Below are positions 25,148 through 38,617 of a stretch of 64,000 nucleotides of DNA, in pieces. Under the pieces are notes generated by a model. The model worked only from the letters and a program-made list of their open reading frames with translations, had not been told where the DNA came from and made no database searches. Made by a program: the position numbers and the translations under genes. Location: the NCBI GenBank assembly GCA_018907035.1, contig JACCIC010000221.1, positions 445,501 to 509,500 on the forward strand. Direction: 5' to 3'. How positions within the stretch are numbered: position 1 is the stretch's first letter; every line of letters starts with the position of its first letter. Source of the DNA: Sycobia sp. Sy_11 (Eukaryota; Arthropoda; Insecta; Hymenoptera; Epichrysomallidae).

Positions 25148-26506
25148 GTGAGTGAGGGTTGGGGGGGGGGGCAAGGTTTTCCCGAGTTGGACGATTGCCG
25201 CGCGACAGGGCTATGTACGAGTCCCCGGGATTCCGAGTCCCATCCCTCTCTCCACACACACGTACACACACACACACACACACACGACATACATTCCTAC
25301 CTCCACGTGAAAGTCGAACGTAGCCTGGCGCGGCGAAAGGAAGGTTCCGGTGAAATTTCACGTTTATTGGATCCGAAAAGTTTTGCATCCGTCGGGTCTG
25401 GCTGATTAACTTTCCCGGAGCAATTGATTGCCTAAAGATCTACGTGTGCCGTTTCGCCGTGATATTTCTGTTTGTCGATTTATTTACGATAAGTTGGTAA
25501 ACTGCTCGAGTCAAAGTCAATTTAAAATTCCTTGCCGGTACCTTCGAGCAAAATAGCGACAAAATACGCTTACAATACAATTTTCCGCAATTCTCTTGGG
25601 TAATTTATGAAACGTGGAAAATATGTTACCATCAGCTTCTTGATATAGATAATTTACCCGTCAGAATCATCTAGTACAGTAGGGATATGGCAGAGTCCAT
25701 TGGTTAATTTATTTTTGTTGAAGAAAATTTTAGAAGCCTATGCAATGTAGCATCTGCCTTGTATAAACATTTGATGCATTTAATATTATATTGAATATAT
25801 CGTATTGTATCGAATCCCATAAAGGTTTCATTTTCTGATCAATAAAAAAATATTACAAAAAATCAATTGATTAAAAAATATATATACACCATGAAATACC
25901 AAAAAAAAATGTTGAGCAAAGTTTATTATTTCGCGATGAACTATCGTTTAACAATATTATTTTAAAAAATATTCGAGTAAAACTATCGCAGCCGAAGAAA
26001 ATCAAAAGCATCCGTAAATCGTCCACGAAATCAATAAATAGGACATTGATTCACTTATCCCCAGGAGGCGCTTATACGTATCCCTCCTGTAAAGACTTAT
26101 GTTCAAGAAAGGGACATACATTGATAATCGCGCGAATCCAGCTTCGGACGCGAGGGAGCGGTCGATAATGCGGTTAGAGAGAACTCGGGCAGCGCGCGGG
26201 AGTGGCGTGCGGGGGGTGGGGAGGGGTGGGGAGGGGCGGTACGTCGGCGAGCAGCCTCTGCCCGACACCAACTCGCGGCGCAGAGGAGATGCGCGGGGGG
26301 GGGCGGGGAGGAGTGGGTCGCAATTCGTAGCTTCCGCAAGTTCGCCAAAATCCTGTCTCCGTTGACCGTTGCGTCCGACGGGAGGTAAAAGCGCCACCCG
26401 CACCCCCTCCCACCCACTCAGTTCTCTCGTATAAACCGAAAGCGAAATCCCTTCCGATATTTGATATTCGAATGGCGCGTTGATCCTCCGCTCTCCCCTT
26501 TCCAGT

Positions 26507-26527
26507 TCTCTCTCTCTCTCTCTCTCT

Positions 26528-26566
<39 letters not shown>
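26507..26566. repeat. (CT)n followed by (TA)n
   Basis: About 20 bases of CT and then 36 bases of TA, after a GC-rich island. Confidence 0.95.
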
Positions 26567-26568
<2 letters not shown>

Positions 26569-27975
26569 TTCATTCTCAATCCTCGCACGAACACTCTGGG
26601 AGGTAAAGGTAGGCCATAACCGTATCGGATCGGGCGCAGTTTCACGTAAATGCTCCGGGTTCTTTTTTTTCTTTAAAAAGACTCCGATCGACTACTGTCG
26701 TTTCGTAAAATTTGATAGTAATTATCTTGATCACCTCTAACTGAACTCATTTGATATTTACGCGCCTATTTTATTATCCGAGGAATGGATCAATGTTTAT
26801 AGGCTAAAAACATATAGCCTTAGAATTATTATAAAAGTATGTTTTTATTTATAAAAGTAGTAATTCGAATTTATAATTCTAAGTTAAACATGGAAAAATT
26901 ATTCAATCGTATACCTATAATGAAGAGAAGCAACCGCAGTAGTATGAGTCAGTAATACATCGGACAGGAGAACTATTCGATTATCACATCTTCCGAACAG
27001 CAATATGGACTATTTAGTTCCTGTTCTTGTTAAAATTTAATATATAACTGATGAATTTATATCAATTTGCGCAGATTCTACCAGTGTTTTAGTATCTTTC
27101 TCTATCGATATGATTCAGGTGAGGGTGTAATAAGAGAGGGTAAAAATACGGGTATAGTAAGAGAAATTATATTATATTCAATATATAATAGAGTGAATAT
27201 ATAATATTCTCAATTTTGGCCTCAGGAACAGTGCAATGCCAATAAAATCATCTTTTCGAGAAATTTAAGTGTAAGCGTCTAAAAGGATTTTTCGGTATAT
27301 TTTATACAAAATTTGATACAAAATTAGAAGCTAATTATTTTTTTCAAAATATAATACTTTAGTACATTAGTCGTTCACGTTTAAATGTAAAAATTGTGAA
27401 AATACTTGATGTTATACATGATGTTATCATATAGACTTCTTAACGCAAACGAAAGCCAAAATAATTTTAAATTGTAGGCTTGAATTGCTGGTTGCTTTTA
27501 ATTATGCGTATTTCTACCGTTTCAAAAATAAATTCTAACAATACAAAAGACCTTGACCGAGCTCATTGAAGCTCTACTTATATTTTATCTTGTTACAGTC
27601 TAAATTTCTTCTCCGATATTTTCCACGTTATTTTAAATTTTTTAACGAATAAAATGCTTATGTGGTAACTTTAATTACAATAAACGAATTTCGAAAAGCC
27701 AATTGAAAGCGATTGCTTGCAGTTTATTTTTCGCTCTTGTATTGAAATTTATGCTTACGTATATTACTTAAAGTAATTTTACTAATTTAGGAACTAATTA
27801 AAAAAAAAGTACCTTACAATTTTATGTAACTTAAAAAATCTCTCAAAACTTGACGCGACGAATTCCAAGGCCAGAAGCGAATTCAAATTCGAACAAAATT
27901 CCTTGCATTATTAATCCGTGTTGAATATAAGCAAAATAAATAGAAAACTCATATATTTATCAGACGTTTACCGTA

Positions 27976-28373
27976 ATGATTAGCACATTACAGTACTCGA
28001 ACCCTCTCCCCAATGTTTTATCCAAACTCGTATTCACTAACATCAACGACAGAATCTCCAGTGCCAACGGTAATCTTAACTTTATTGTTTCTCGTACCTC
28101 AAGCAGTGGTTCGCCAATTAATTCATCTAAGATAAAAGTCGTGATGGCATTAATAGACTCACCACAATACTCCCCCAATTTAAACCTTTAATTGGCAATA
28201 CAATTGTTTCTTCCGTAAACGGATCTGAAATATCTGAATTCACACTCGACATTACCTCCTCTTTCAGACGGTACTGTTCAGATGCTGCAAGACGGCGCTA
28301 CTTTACATTAGATAAGCTTAAACGCTGCAAGTCACATCTTTTGATTGCTTCCTTGAACTTATAACTCTTGCTC
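27976..28373 (+). pseudogene. Unidentified decayed coding-like segment
   Basis: The + strand is open for 71 codons (27976-28188), and a neighbouring frame then continues (about 28190-28373: LIGNTIVSSVNGSEISEF and on to RRYFTLDKLKRCKSHLLI) with a stop after. Together the two look like one reading frame broken once, in AT-rich DNA where long open frames are unusual. The - strand is also open for 72 codons. I cannot match it to a family; a transposon relic is the likeliest source. Confidence 0.2.
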
Positions 28374-28744
28374 TATTTTAACTTGTTTGTACGGCACTTA
28401 ATCGTATTCCTTTTTGTTTTTACTGTATCTAACAATTTTGAGATATGAATTTTTTTTTTACATTTCGCATATTTATTTGGTTTGGAATTGGATTCACTTT
28501 AAATAATACATAATGATTATCATGGTCATGCTTTTCGAATAGACTGTAACAATTATTATTTTTCTACGGCCATGTCGTGGCAGCACGCACAATCCTTGGA
28601 CAAATAAATTACTCTATTTCATTCTATTCTAGGGCATTATTACCGGTGCGCGTCCGGCGCCCAAGCTCACAAAATCAATGTTTCGTTCCCCATACACTGA
28701 TAATTCATATGTCTAGTCGCACGACCCCACTCGGCCCGTACCTT

Positions 28745-28746
<2 letters not shown>

Positions 28747-28782
<36 letters not shown>

Positions 28783-28801
28783 TCTGTGTGTGTGTGTGTG
28801 T
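28747..28801. repeat. (CT)n followed by (TG)n
   Basis: About 32 bases of CT, a short spacer, then about 18 bases of TG. Confidence 0.93.
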
Positions 28802-30725
28802 TTATGTGCGTATCGCGCATGACGGGCAAGGTGCCTACACGCCTCGACGCCTTTCTAAACGAACGGGGAACGAGCGCGCTCAATCTCTCGCACCTGACGG
28901 TGTCGTTCTTCGGCGGGCGGGGGAGGGGGCAATCTACCCGGTGCCTCGGTACTCTCGACTGACGTTTTATTCAGCGCAGCGAGGCGCTTTTGTTCGCGTA
29001 CGCGACGGATGGGAAATTGCGCGCGTCGATGGGCGCGCCGGGAACGACGCTAATGAGGTCAAGGCTGTTCGATACATTCGAGATGTGAGGTAGAGGTGTT
29101 GGTGGGTTATTTAAAGAACATGTATATATACATCAGCTTCTAGATATTCGACAGCTAGATGCAATGAATATTCTTTGAAAATTGAGTTTTTACGTAGCAT
29201 ATTTCAGTAAATTTTAAATTATTGAATCTTTTATTTCGAAGAGACGCTCCGAAGAAAACAGATAATGTTCAAAATTCAAACAATCATAATGTCAAAATTC
29301 AAGCAATGAGGGTTCGGAATTTTTTACCAGGCGTTTCACCCAGTGATCCATTGTTGTGTGCCATGAAGTTTTCTCATTTTCCAGAAAAATTCGAATATTT
29401 GCTAAATCATGTAATTCTTGAGTTGAAAAAACAAACTTTTTATTTCAATTCTATGAAATTTTCCGTATTGATGGTGAAGACAAAACAGAGTTTCCGACGC
29501 TGTTGTGTTTTATATTTAAATATTATTTTCACCACAAGACTATACTGTTAACTTCTTTTTATTGTTTCACCGCACGAATATACGAATACGTGCACAACAG
29601 AATTTTCGGCAACTTTTTCACAGATCATGGTAAATAAACATACTTTACATTATTTTCTAACCTTAAAATTACGCCTTCAACGTACTTTGGCGACGCCTCG
29701 TAGCATTAATTAAAATTCGATACTAGCCTGTAGCTTATTTTTTCTTTCACGCTTCAATCGTGTGTAACGAGCATCTCTTAGGAGCTAAATAATTGACTTC
29801 CACATTTATCTTAAAATGCGCCAACGTGGATCGATATTCTTATACTATCCTTTCTCCTATTTCGACTTAACAATATCGGAAAGAGCCGATAGCCCATAGC
29901 CCATTCGAATAGATATTGGGTAATTTTTGATTATGCAAAGTGCAACAGCTTTCGAGCAGAACGGAGTTTCAACGAAAACAGACCGCGCGATAATTTATTC
30001 AATATTTCTCAATTTAGAAAGACTCGATATATATATCGGTATATCGGTATCTTGACAATCTATTTCAGTATTTCTGATTGTCTTACTAGAAAATTGATTT
30101 GGCTTTTTACTTGACGCAATGAGAAACTAAATATTACATGGCATGGCAAATAACAGGGAGTTCCAATGGACCAGGTTTACATTTTAATAAATAAAAGAGT
30201 AGAGCAATTCGCGACGATTCATTGCTTTTTCGATGATTTGGCGACAGTGTCATAATGATTTTTTCATAGGATCGATCTTTAACGCGTTTCCCATTTCAAG
30301 GAAATCGAAATATCAGTATCATTCTAGCCGAAAGCCTGCAAAAACTTCTTACCAAGGTCAACGATACTTTCCACAAAGTTACTGTACTGTCCAACCCGTC
30401 CCCGAAATTTGCCCCGGGCCACATTCGCCGGTGCTGCTCGACTCCGACAACGGCCCGTGCGATATTTAAATTACCCCCTTCCTCCCGCCTGGCCCCCGCG
30501 AAAGTCGCAGAGCAAACGCATCGAGTCGTACCGGCTGGTTCCGGCACGTATACGTACTTCCGTTCGCGTACCGTGGCCTCGTTGGTTCGGTCAATACGCG
30601 CCCGATTAATATTACTTTACGTTTGAATTGGCGCAGGAGTTCATCCGCGAACGGGTAGGGGAGGCGCGCGCGGAGTATGGCTCGTCGAGCTTGGCGGTGG
30701 CTTGCCGGCGCGCTTCGCGAGGCTT

Positions 30726-30726
<1 letters not shown>

Positions 30727-30780
<54 letters not shown>
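30727..30780. repeat. (GA)n microsatellite
   Basis: About 54 uninterrupted bases of GA inside a GC-rich island; it is the source of the spurious ER- and SL-repeat frames. Confidence 0.95.
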
Positions 30781-30783
<3 letters not shown>

Positions 30784-31805
30784 CGGGCTCGACGTCGTGC
30801 TGCTTGATTTTCTCCAGAGAGACGCGGGCAACTCGTCTCGAGTAAATATACGACACGGTGGTAGCAGATGGCGCGCGGATGTCGCAGCTTTTCGACTCAA
30901 ACGGCAGCGAGTCTGGCTTTCTTTTTTCTCATTGTAAAACGAGTCCAAATTGCCGATTAAGCTAATTAGATTATAATAGACTAATTACTGGGACGTTGGA
31001 TGAAAATAAAAGTTGCAAAACGTTGATGTTCGCTAAATTGAAATTTTAACGTATTTGTAATAAAAGAATAACAGAGAAATGGCAATCACCTTGGTACGTA
31101 GACGAGATACGAATAATGCCTTCCGCGCTCATACAGCGACCCTTATCCGAGCCTTATCGCAGGTAAATATTCGGGCGATAAGGCCCATTCGTCGCAGCCT
31201 AAACGCTTCTCGCAGCTGGACTGTTGGAGAACCCGAGGTGGTAATCTGCTCCCGTCTATACTTCTTTCGTAATTCTCGAGATTTTCTTATAGCTAAAATA
31301 CAGTCACCGTATTTGTGAATCTGCAGGAAAGCTATTAAAAAGAAAATTTCCCAATTTTCCGTCACAGCACAGATCTATTGGTTTTTGTAAGCATCAGTTA
31401 AACCTCTTCCGTAAAATCTCGAGATTTTCCTCCGGCTAATATTTGATTAGCTTAGTTGCAAATCATATAAAAGATAGCTATCAGGAAAATCTTCGGGTTT
31501 ACCCGTCATGATACGGATCAAGCGTATACCTTAGTTGTATGCAATTTTGTGGCCTTTCACGAAGGTTTGCTCGCACTCTTGACTTTAATAATTAATTAAT
31601 TTCAATTAAATTTAATTAAATCAATTCACTCGGGGCCAATTCAAAATTTCGAATTCTAACTTATTATATAGGATTGAAAATTGCCCACCGATAATTTCGT
31701 CAACAATTATTCGGTATCTCGTACATACGTACATATTTATTTATAATCCGTTTTTATAATTCGCGTGGTGCTGTTTTGTTCGAGGAGATCGCATATACAT
31801 TTCTA

Positions 31806-31807
<2 letters not shown>

Positions 31808-31854
<47 letters not shown>
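31808..31854. repeat. (TA)n microsatellite
   Basis: About 46 bases of TA, 0.9 kb upstream of exon 2 of the membrane-protein gene. Confidence 0.95.
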
Positions 31855-31856
<2 letters not shown>

Positions 31857-32728
31857 TCCCGCGATTATAATATTATGTTAATCTGTTATTTACACAATTT
31901 CATTTACATAATCATAAATCTAAACATTTCCCGCAGTATAATTTATAACTATATTTAATTACATAAAGGCGTATTAAAACTATACATATAATTTCAACGC
32001 GATATTACAAAAACTTCTTAAAACCTATTACGCATTATTTTAATATATATCACATTAAATACTTCTAACCATCAAAATCCTAAAATTAATTTTTTATTTA
32101 TAGTTCTACTTTCTTAAACTATAAACATCTAAGTCTATTCGAAAATATCTTATTTTTAAATTTTAATGCAAACATTATTGAAACATTTTACGTGAAACTA
32201 ATTATAATAATAACTAAAATGTCAATAGATTAATAAATACTTTATTCTAGAAATTATACACGCTGGAGACTTATTATTAGATTTATTACTAATTATTAAT
32301 ACAAAATGAAAAAGATACTATGAAAAATCAATAACAACAACAATAATAAGCACAATAAAAAATAATATTAATAACGACAATAATAATAATAATAGATTGG
32401 TATTTCAAGTATATAAAGATACTTCGGATCAATTAAAAAATTGATCCACTAGGATGAATATATATATATATATCTACGCATATCATTAAAATTCCTTACG
32501 GGCGAGAGAGCTTTCCAATTTCCGGAATTACGCTCCGAACATTTCACGATCGCGGGATGCGGCTGTATTTGACGCATGTCCCGGCGCCCCGAAAGTTTCT
32601 CTAATGCAAAACGTAAGGACTTGAGGCGAACAAAAAACCGTCGGGCGGGGGCGCGCTGCGGCAGATCTCACGCGAAAAGCCTCCTTGCGCCCGACTAAAA
32701 TTACGCCCTCTTTCTCGTCTGCTTTCAG

Positions 32729-32828
32729 GTATACTCGCGGCGTTCTCGGACATGGAGACGGTCTTTCTCGCCTGCATATCCACGCTGCTGCCGCTGATCG
32801 TCGCCCTGGGACTAGCGTTCGGCATCAG
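32729..32828 (+). CDS. Membrane-protein gene, exon 2: transmembrane helix
   Basis: A 100-nt exon sits between a pyrimidine-rich acceptor (TTTCAG ending at 32728) and a consensus donor (CAG|GTGAGT at 32828/32829). It enters in phase 1 and leaves in phase 2. It encodes SILAAFSDMETV followed by about 22 hydrophobic residues ending LGLAFGI. Third codon positions are almost all G or C in otherwise AT-rich surroundings, as expected for coding DNA here. It is the most convincing exon of the gene: good splice sites at both ends, a clean helix, and both neighbours fitting in phase. Confidence 0.75.
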
Positions 32829-35593
32829 GTGAGTGGGACATTGGCAGCGAGGGCATAGTCGAGCTCGACGGGATCGAGCCTGTTTATTATACGTTGTTAA
32901 GATACGCGCAGAGAATCGTGGGTGAATTGCGCTGACGTTTTAACGTTTATCCTGTTTCAGCTGTTCGGAATGCAATACTGGAAAATATCGCGAGATAATT
33001 TTAACTTTCTGACTTTTATCTGTAAGAGCACCATTGTTGACACTAACCAATTTTTAACTTATTTTTATTTTATTTATATTACATCCTATCCAATATATAA
33101 TATATCTAGTGCAATGCGATATGAATTCTGTATTGCAAATGTTTTATTTTAAAAACAATTTTATTCATCTTTTTTTACTTTTTAATATTTGTATATCTTT
33201 CACGAACTAAATCTTTTTTTAAATTGTATTGTACGAATAAAATATAAAAAAAATCACTTCATTTGGAATTCGGATAGGTAATTTTGTAAATTGAAAAAAA
33301 AGATGAATATTTGCTTTTTCAAAAAATGCGTTATTTATAAGAATTTTTGATTCTCCTTGCTTATTAATAAAATTTTTTTAATTTTTTACTTTAATGGGAA
33401 CTGAATATTTTTTTGTTATTCAACACGGTCATAAAAATAATTTTTTATAAGGTTGTAAAGAATGCTAAGGGAAATTCGTTAAAGTACTTTATTAAAAATT
33501 TTTTTCGCATAAAGGTCAGCGGGGTTATAAATATTATTATGGATCGAATTTTTTTTATAAAAATAACAAAATACTAATCTATTATCTTTAAAGATATTTC
33601 TAAATAACGTTAATCTATAATAATGCTTAATATTTACTTATTTAATAAATACTAGTATATATATATATATACATTCATAATGTAGTCGCTCGCATTTCTC
33701 ATTAACGCCGCAAGCACAATGTCGCTATATAAACTCGTCACAAAATTAGCTCGTTTCTTTCATAAATTCGAAAATGAATTCCGTTCCCCTACATCATCCC
33801 CGCCGTTCAAGTAAATGCTTAATTTTTTTTCTCCCTTGCCAATCTGCCACGGCGAACGCGTCGTTTCGCGTTAAATTCCAATTTGCCGCGAGGACGGGGA
33901 CGGGAGCGATCGTTTCACGAGGCACAGCGAGCGTTCCGGAGAAGAAGAAAAAGGGGGGAAAAAAATGGAAAAAAAAGTACAAAGAGAAAGAATGACCCGC
34001 TGAGGCGCACTTGAGCCGCGATGGAAAATTAGCGGGGCGTCGCCGTAGAATCCCGGGGACGAGGGGCGGTGGCAAACGGGGCCACGAACGAGCGCGAGCC
34101 CGCGGTATTACGACCCTGCTCAGCCGCCGTCGTCGCTCGCCGGGCTCGTTATATCCGGGAAAGCGTTGTCGGACAACAAGGTGAGAAGTGAGTTTTTAGC
34201 GAGACGAGCGCGCGAGACGGGCGACATTAATGGGGTAAGCGTCGAGGCGAGCTCGAGCGAGCAGCCGAGTAAAAAATTTTAGACCCCTCGCCCCGTCCCC
34301 CTTCCCCCTACGGCTATAATACGGAGAAAGATACCGCGGATCGCCCCGCGTCCCTGTCCCCGCCCCCCATCGTTCGCTCGTAAATCGCGCGGGGCGATGC
34401 GCGCCCGCTCGCGCACGGTCCTGAACGAGCGTGGGGTCTATCGCCCGAGACCGCCGGGCACACTTCTCCCGCTCTCGTTTAACGGCTCCGGGCTCCGATA
34501 ACGTCGAACGGAAAAACGAGCTCGTGCGAGTAGCGCGGGTCAGGCTTCGCTCGGACCTTGCAATAGTTGCCCCCCCCCCCCCCCTTCGAACGTTCCACGA
34601 GCCACGGCCGAGCGGCGATTTTTTCTCGACTCAAGACGCTCAAAAGTAGAGGAGAGCAACGAAGGCAAAAATCAGCGGAAAAATAACGAATTCTCGTGGA
34701 ATCGGAGAGCGCGTAATTAGATTCGGACGTTGGCTCGAACGTCGAAGTGAACGAGCGAGTAGAAGGAGAAAGAGAGAGAGAGAGAGAGAGTGAGCGCGAT
34801 TTTTAATCGTAAAAATTACAATATTGCCCTTTATTCATTCGCGCGTTCGTTAAAAAAGTTTTAATCGCCCCCCCTCCTCCCGCGAAGCGTATTACGCAAA
34901 TCGCTGCCGTCTACTCGCTAGTCCCGATCTGCCTTCGTCTTGCTGCTTTTAAAAATGAAACGCGGAAAAGTGCCGTTATAAAATTACTTCGTTCCCTTTC
35001 GCAGCGTCGAAAGCTGAAATGTTTCATTTACGGCGCTCGTTTTCAAATATTCGCAATCTTATTCCATCGTTCGTGACTTCTTCTTTTTTCTTCCTTGCTC
35101 GTTGATTTCTTCTTTTTTTTTGTTCCTTTCTTCATTTTTTGTTTTTTTTTTTTTTTATCTTTGTTCAAAGCTCGTCATCGTCGCCGCGAGAGCGAAACAA
35201 TTTCCTCAACATCACACGGGGCGAACATCCCCTGTCCTCGAGCACGCAACCGCTTTTCCCCTCGAGATTCCTCGCGCGATATAATTGATCAAAGCGCCGA
35301 GAACCCTAGGGGTCCGGAGGGGGGAGGCGGCGGCGGGGGATGTTAGAGGTTCCGGATTAAAGTGCGTCGCGCCGCGCATGGCGGAGGGAAGAAGCGCGTC
35401 GCGTGTGCCTCGTGAAAAATCGCCGGACGAAACGCGCGCGGCGACGGCGCCGTGGAGCCGCGGGATAACGAGGAAGCGGCGCAAGTGGCGTGGCGGATGG
35501 GCAGGGGGTGGCGGCGGGAGCGGGGGGGGGGGCAGGAGACGTAGAAAAATTCACGCGACAGCGCGGCGCCTCGCGCTCGTTGATGCATTCCAG
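32829..35593. other. Intron 2 of the membrane-protein gene
   Basis: AT-rich to about 33700, then GC-rich to exon 3. The GC-rich part has the 57-nt cassette candidate, a 13-base C run at about 34571 and a short (GA)n at 34772. No other exon seen. Confidence 0.55.
34124..34180 (+). other. Possible 57-nt cassette exon between exons 2 and 3
   Basis: The segment lies between an acceptor-like CTGCTCAG (ending 34123) and a strong donor AACAAG|GTGAGA (34180/34181). Its length is a multiple of three. Entered in phase 2 from exon 2, it stays open and leaves in phase 2, so including it would add 19 residues, mostly Arg/Ser/Gly, at the cytosolic edge of the membrane helix. Read in phase 0 it gives an equally plausible peptide. 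The pyrimidine tract is short. Speculative. Confidence 0.18.
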
Positions 35594-35759
35594 GCACGTT
35601 TGGCGAAAGTACAGGGAGAGGCGCAGCAGCACGGCCAGCGGCCTGCCCTGGTACAGGAGCGTCTGCTCCAGGGACGAGACGAGCGACTCGCTGCACAGCA
35701 GGCCGCGCTCGGGCAGCCAAACGATCCAGCAGCCCACGCAGATACTCTCGGCACAGGAC
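35594..35759 (+). CDS. Membrane-protein gene, exon 3: basic juxtamembrane region and LPWY motif
   Basis: A 166-nt exon lies between the acceptor GCATTCCAG (ending 35593) and a textbook donor GAC|GTAAGT (35759/35760). It enters in phase 2 and leaves in phase 0. The first base completes an Arg codon with exon 2; 55 residues follow: a basic run HVWRKYRERR, then SSTASGLPWY, then a Ser/Gln/Thr-rich stretch ending QILSAQD. Third codon positions are nearly all G/C in this frame and not in the other two. The reverse strand is also open and Cys-rich, but the splice sites and codon usage favour the + strand. LPWY fits the LPxY pattern recognised by Nedd4-family WW domains; that it works here is inference. 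Confidence 0.74.
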
Positions 35760-36879
35760 GTAAGTGAATGAATCGTCACGTTGCATGGGAATATACGTAG
35801 ATATACATAGTCATACGCGCGCGCGCGCGCACACAAACATATATATTTATATACATAGATAAATTTTCACGCTGTGCGAATGAACCAAGCGAAAGGCTGA
35901 ATAAACGTTGGTTACGAGTGAAAAAATTCACTCCTTGCTTTTCGGCGAGCTTAATTAGGGGACAAAATGAAATATCCCTCCGGTATGTCGTTCTCTCCAT
36001 TTAATCCTGGCATTTCAGGTATTGAATTGACGTAACGTGAAATTCGATGAAAGAAAATACCTCGAATTCAGCATAACGGCAAAAAAAAAACCCCGCGGTT
36101 TACCTTCTCAACCGCGTTGAAAATATTTCAATACGCCTTCAGGGTAAATAGGGATTCCCGTTTAAGGACTTCGCCGTTCAACGTCGTCTCCGCTGACGTA
36201 TCGTAATGGAGCATCGCGAAGAACGACCGGCGAGCAGTATCGACGGCCCCCTCGCCGAAAGAGCGAGAAGGGGCCAATGGAAAAAATTACAATCGCCGGC
36301 ACGTGGGAGCGAATTAAACGCGCTGCAGAGTTAAGCGGCATCGCGGTCGTAAGATATTTACAAGCACCGCCCGGAGTGGCTCTTTATAATCATTGCGAGC
36401 GAGCCCGCGGACGGTTACGTTCTAAGAGACAGATTTGAGAAGGAGGCGCGAGCGCGGGCGGGGTAGCCGGTATTACTTTTGCACCAGAAACTTTTGTAAC
36501 CCTTAAAAGGCTTACGATGCGTGCGCGAGAAAATAAAGTTCCCCTTAGAAACAAAAATCGTCGCGAGAGCCACGTCTGTGGATCCGGTCGACGCAGGCAC
36601 CTCCTGCGACTCCGGCATCACGGGCCAAGGGAGTCGAAACTTTTCTTTCCTCCCAGCCCGATAAGGGAGGAGTAGCCGAAGGCCTGCCGAGGCCACATTG
36701 CGATATCCGACGGCAGAGGCCGGGTTAACAACTCCCCGTGCTCTTCTCACCGCCATCTGTACTCTTCGCGAGAAGCAAAAGCAGCCGACGCGGCTCGCCG
36801 GAGAAAGCAATTTCTGAACTCGAAACGAAGCCGAGTCGCGAGGGGCGAGAGCGCGCGGCGTAGAGGTGATGGGGACAGC

Positions 36880-36926
<47 letters not shown>

Positions 36927-38296
36927 GTGGACGCTGGCTCGCGAGCGAGCCACTCTCGGGTTTTCGATTAGCGTCAGCTTGGGGGGGGGGAGGTCCGTTC
37001 CCCCTGGCGAGTAAACTCGCAGCTTCCGCGCCGAAGTGCGCGCGGGGGCAAAATGTTTTGGGCGAGGGACGCGCGGCTGCCGCTGGAGTAATTCGCGTAC
37101 CGGGCGAAACGCGCGCGTACTTTCGTACGGCGGAACTCGTTGTTCTGCTGCGCGTCCACGGAGCGGAGCGGATTTCTTAGAGGACGCGCCCCCCCCCCTT
37201 TCCGCGGGTTTCCTCAAACGAATATTTTCGACGATGCACGAAATACAGAGGGGAAAATTCGCCTCGGGCAGCTTGCGCAGTCTGTCCGAGAATATAGAAT
37301 CGTTGAAAAAAAATAAGATCTGTATTCTATTGTTCGCTGCTTTACTCGAGCCTGGAATCATGAATTTCTAACGTGACTATCTGTCCATTTCTGTATAAGC
37401 GATAATTTGAAATAATGCTCGTAATAAAGTGCTGCTCGAGCCATTTTTGTACTCGGAAATTTTAAAAATACAACCCATTCGTTCTTTTTAATTTTAATGA
37501 ATCGCGATAAATGCCCATACAAATTTATGGTGAAAAAAACAACGAAAACAAATACAGAGATTTTCATAGTTTGCTTTCTCGACATTATTTGAATTAGATT
37601 TAAAATGTCAAAACTTTATCATTTGAGGCGCATTCACTGGCATTGTTTTAGAAACGCAAACAGAAACGTATTCAGAGCAGGATTAAATGATCATTCATGA
37701 CATTTAGTTTCGGATAATATTGAAATTTGTTTCGAGATACAAGGTATGTTATTCCACTTAATGAGCTCGAATCATAACTAGATCGAGCATTGGAATTAAT
37801 ATCTTTTAAACATCGCCGATGTACGTTGATGCATCGATCGAAAAATTATACCAAATAAACAGAATACTAATAAACCTGAGTTCTTTTTAAAAAAGTTTTC
37901 AAAGAGGCCATTGCGGCAAGCTTGGACTAAAAAGTCTGAAGAAGAATAGCGAAAGATAAACACTTTTAACGGACATTTTCATAAGCCTCCCGTCGCTGCA
38001 AACCTTACATTTTTCTTTATTAAATATGAAAGATTCGAAGGCGTCGGCCAAGCATAAGCGGGGCGCTCCTTAAATTAATATTTAATGCTTTATTTCGCGC
38101 AACAAAGCGTGAGAGAGCTTGATAAAATAAAAACAAGCGGGGGAGAGGATAAGAAGTAGGATAAAGGTGAACGGCTAGCCAGGGACTCGGAGGAGAGTGG
38201 CGGGGCGATGGCGGGAGAGGAGGGAGGTCAGTTAATGCGAAAATATAATTCCGCTCCTAGCCGTTCAGAACGACGACCTGGGTAACTTTCACGTGG

Positions 38297-38299
<3 letters not shown>

Positions 38300-38345
<46 letters not shown>
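38300..38345. repeat. (TA)n microsatellite
   Basis: About 46 bases of TA. Confidence 0.95.
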
Positions 38346-38347
<2 letters not shown>

Positions 38348-38570
38348 TAACTACGGCCCTGTGTCCCAGGCACTAATACCCCCCCCCCATTCGGACGGCA
38401 ACCCTAGAACGAGTTACCTTCTCCTCTCTCTCTCAGACCTCTCTCCCCATCCTCCATCGAGGCGAAAGAAATTATTTACAAATCCGCTTATACGCGCAAC
38501 CGCGCGAGACCGAGTGCGATGAGGAGAGGATACAAAGCTCCTGAGGGGGGGGCGACTTCTTCTCTTGCGT

Positions 38571-38573
<3 letters not shown>

Positions 38574-38614
<41 letters not shown>
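38574..38614. repeat. (TA)n microsatellite
   Basis: About 40 bases of TA, 230 bases from the previous tract. Confidence 0.95.

Positions 38615-38617
<3 letters not shown>

Larger units (their letters stand above)
25148..32728. other. Host intron 1, distal part
   Basis: Alternating AT-rich DNA and GC-rich islands (25148-25400, 26130-26460, 28560-29100, 30400-30950). It holds microsatellites and the coding-like relic at 27976. No exon with convincing splice sites apart from those listed. Confidence 0.5.

Noticed and set aside
29222..29551. 109-codon + strand frame in AT-rich DNA
   Set aside because: Long for its composition, but it opens at a TTG, has no splice context and no recognisable motif.
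35357..35836. - strand Cys-rich frame opposite exon 3
   Set aside because: No splice sites fit, whereas the + strand has an acceptor, a GTAAGT donor, G/C third positions and phase agreement with exon 2.
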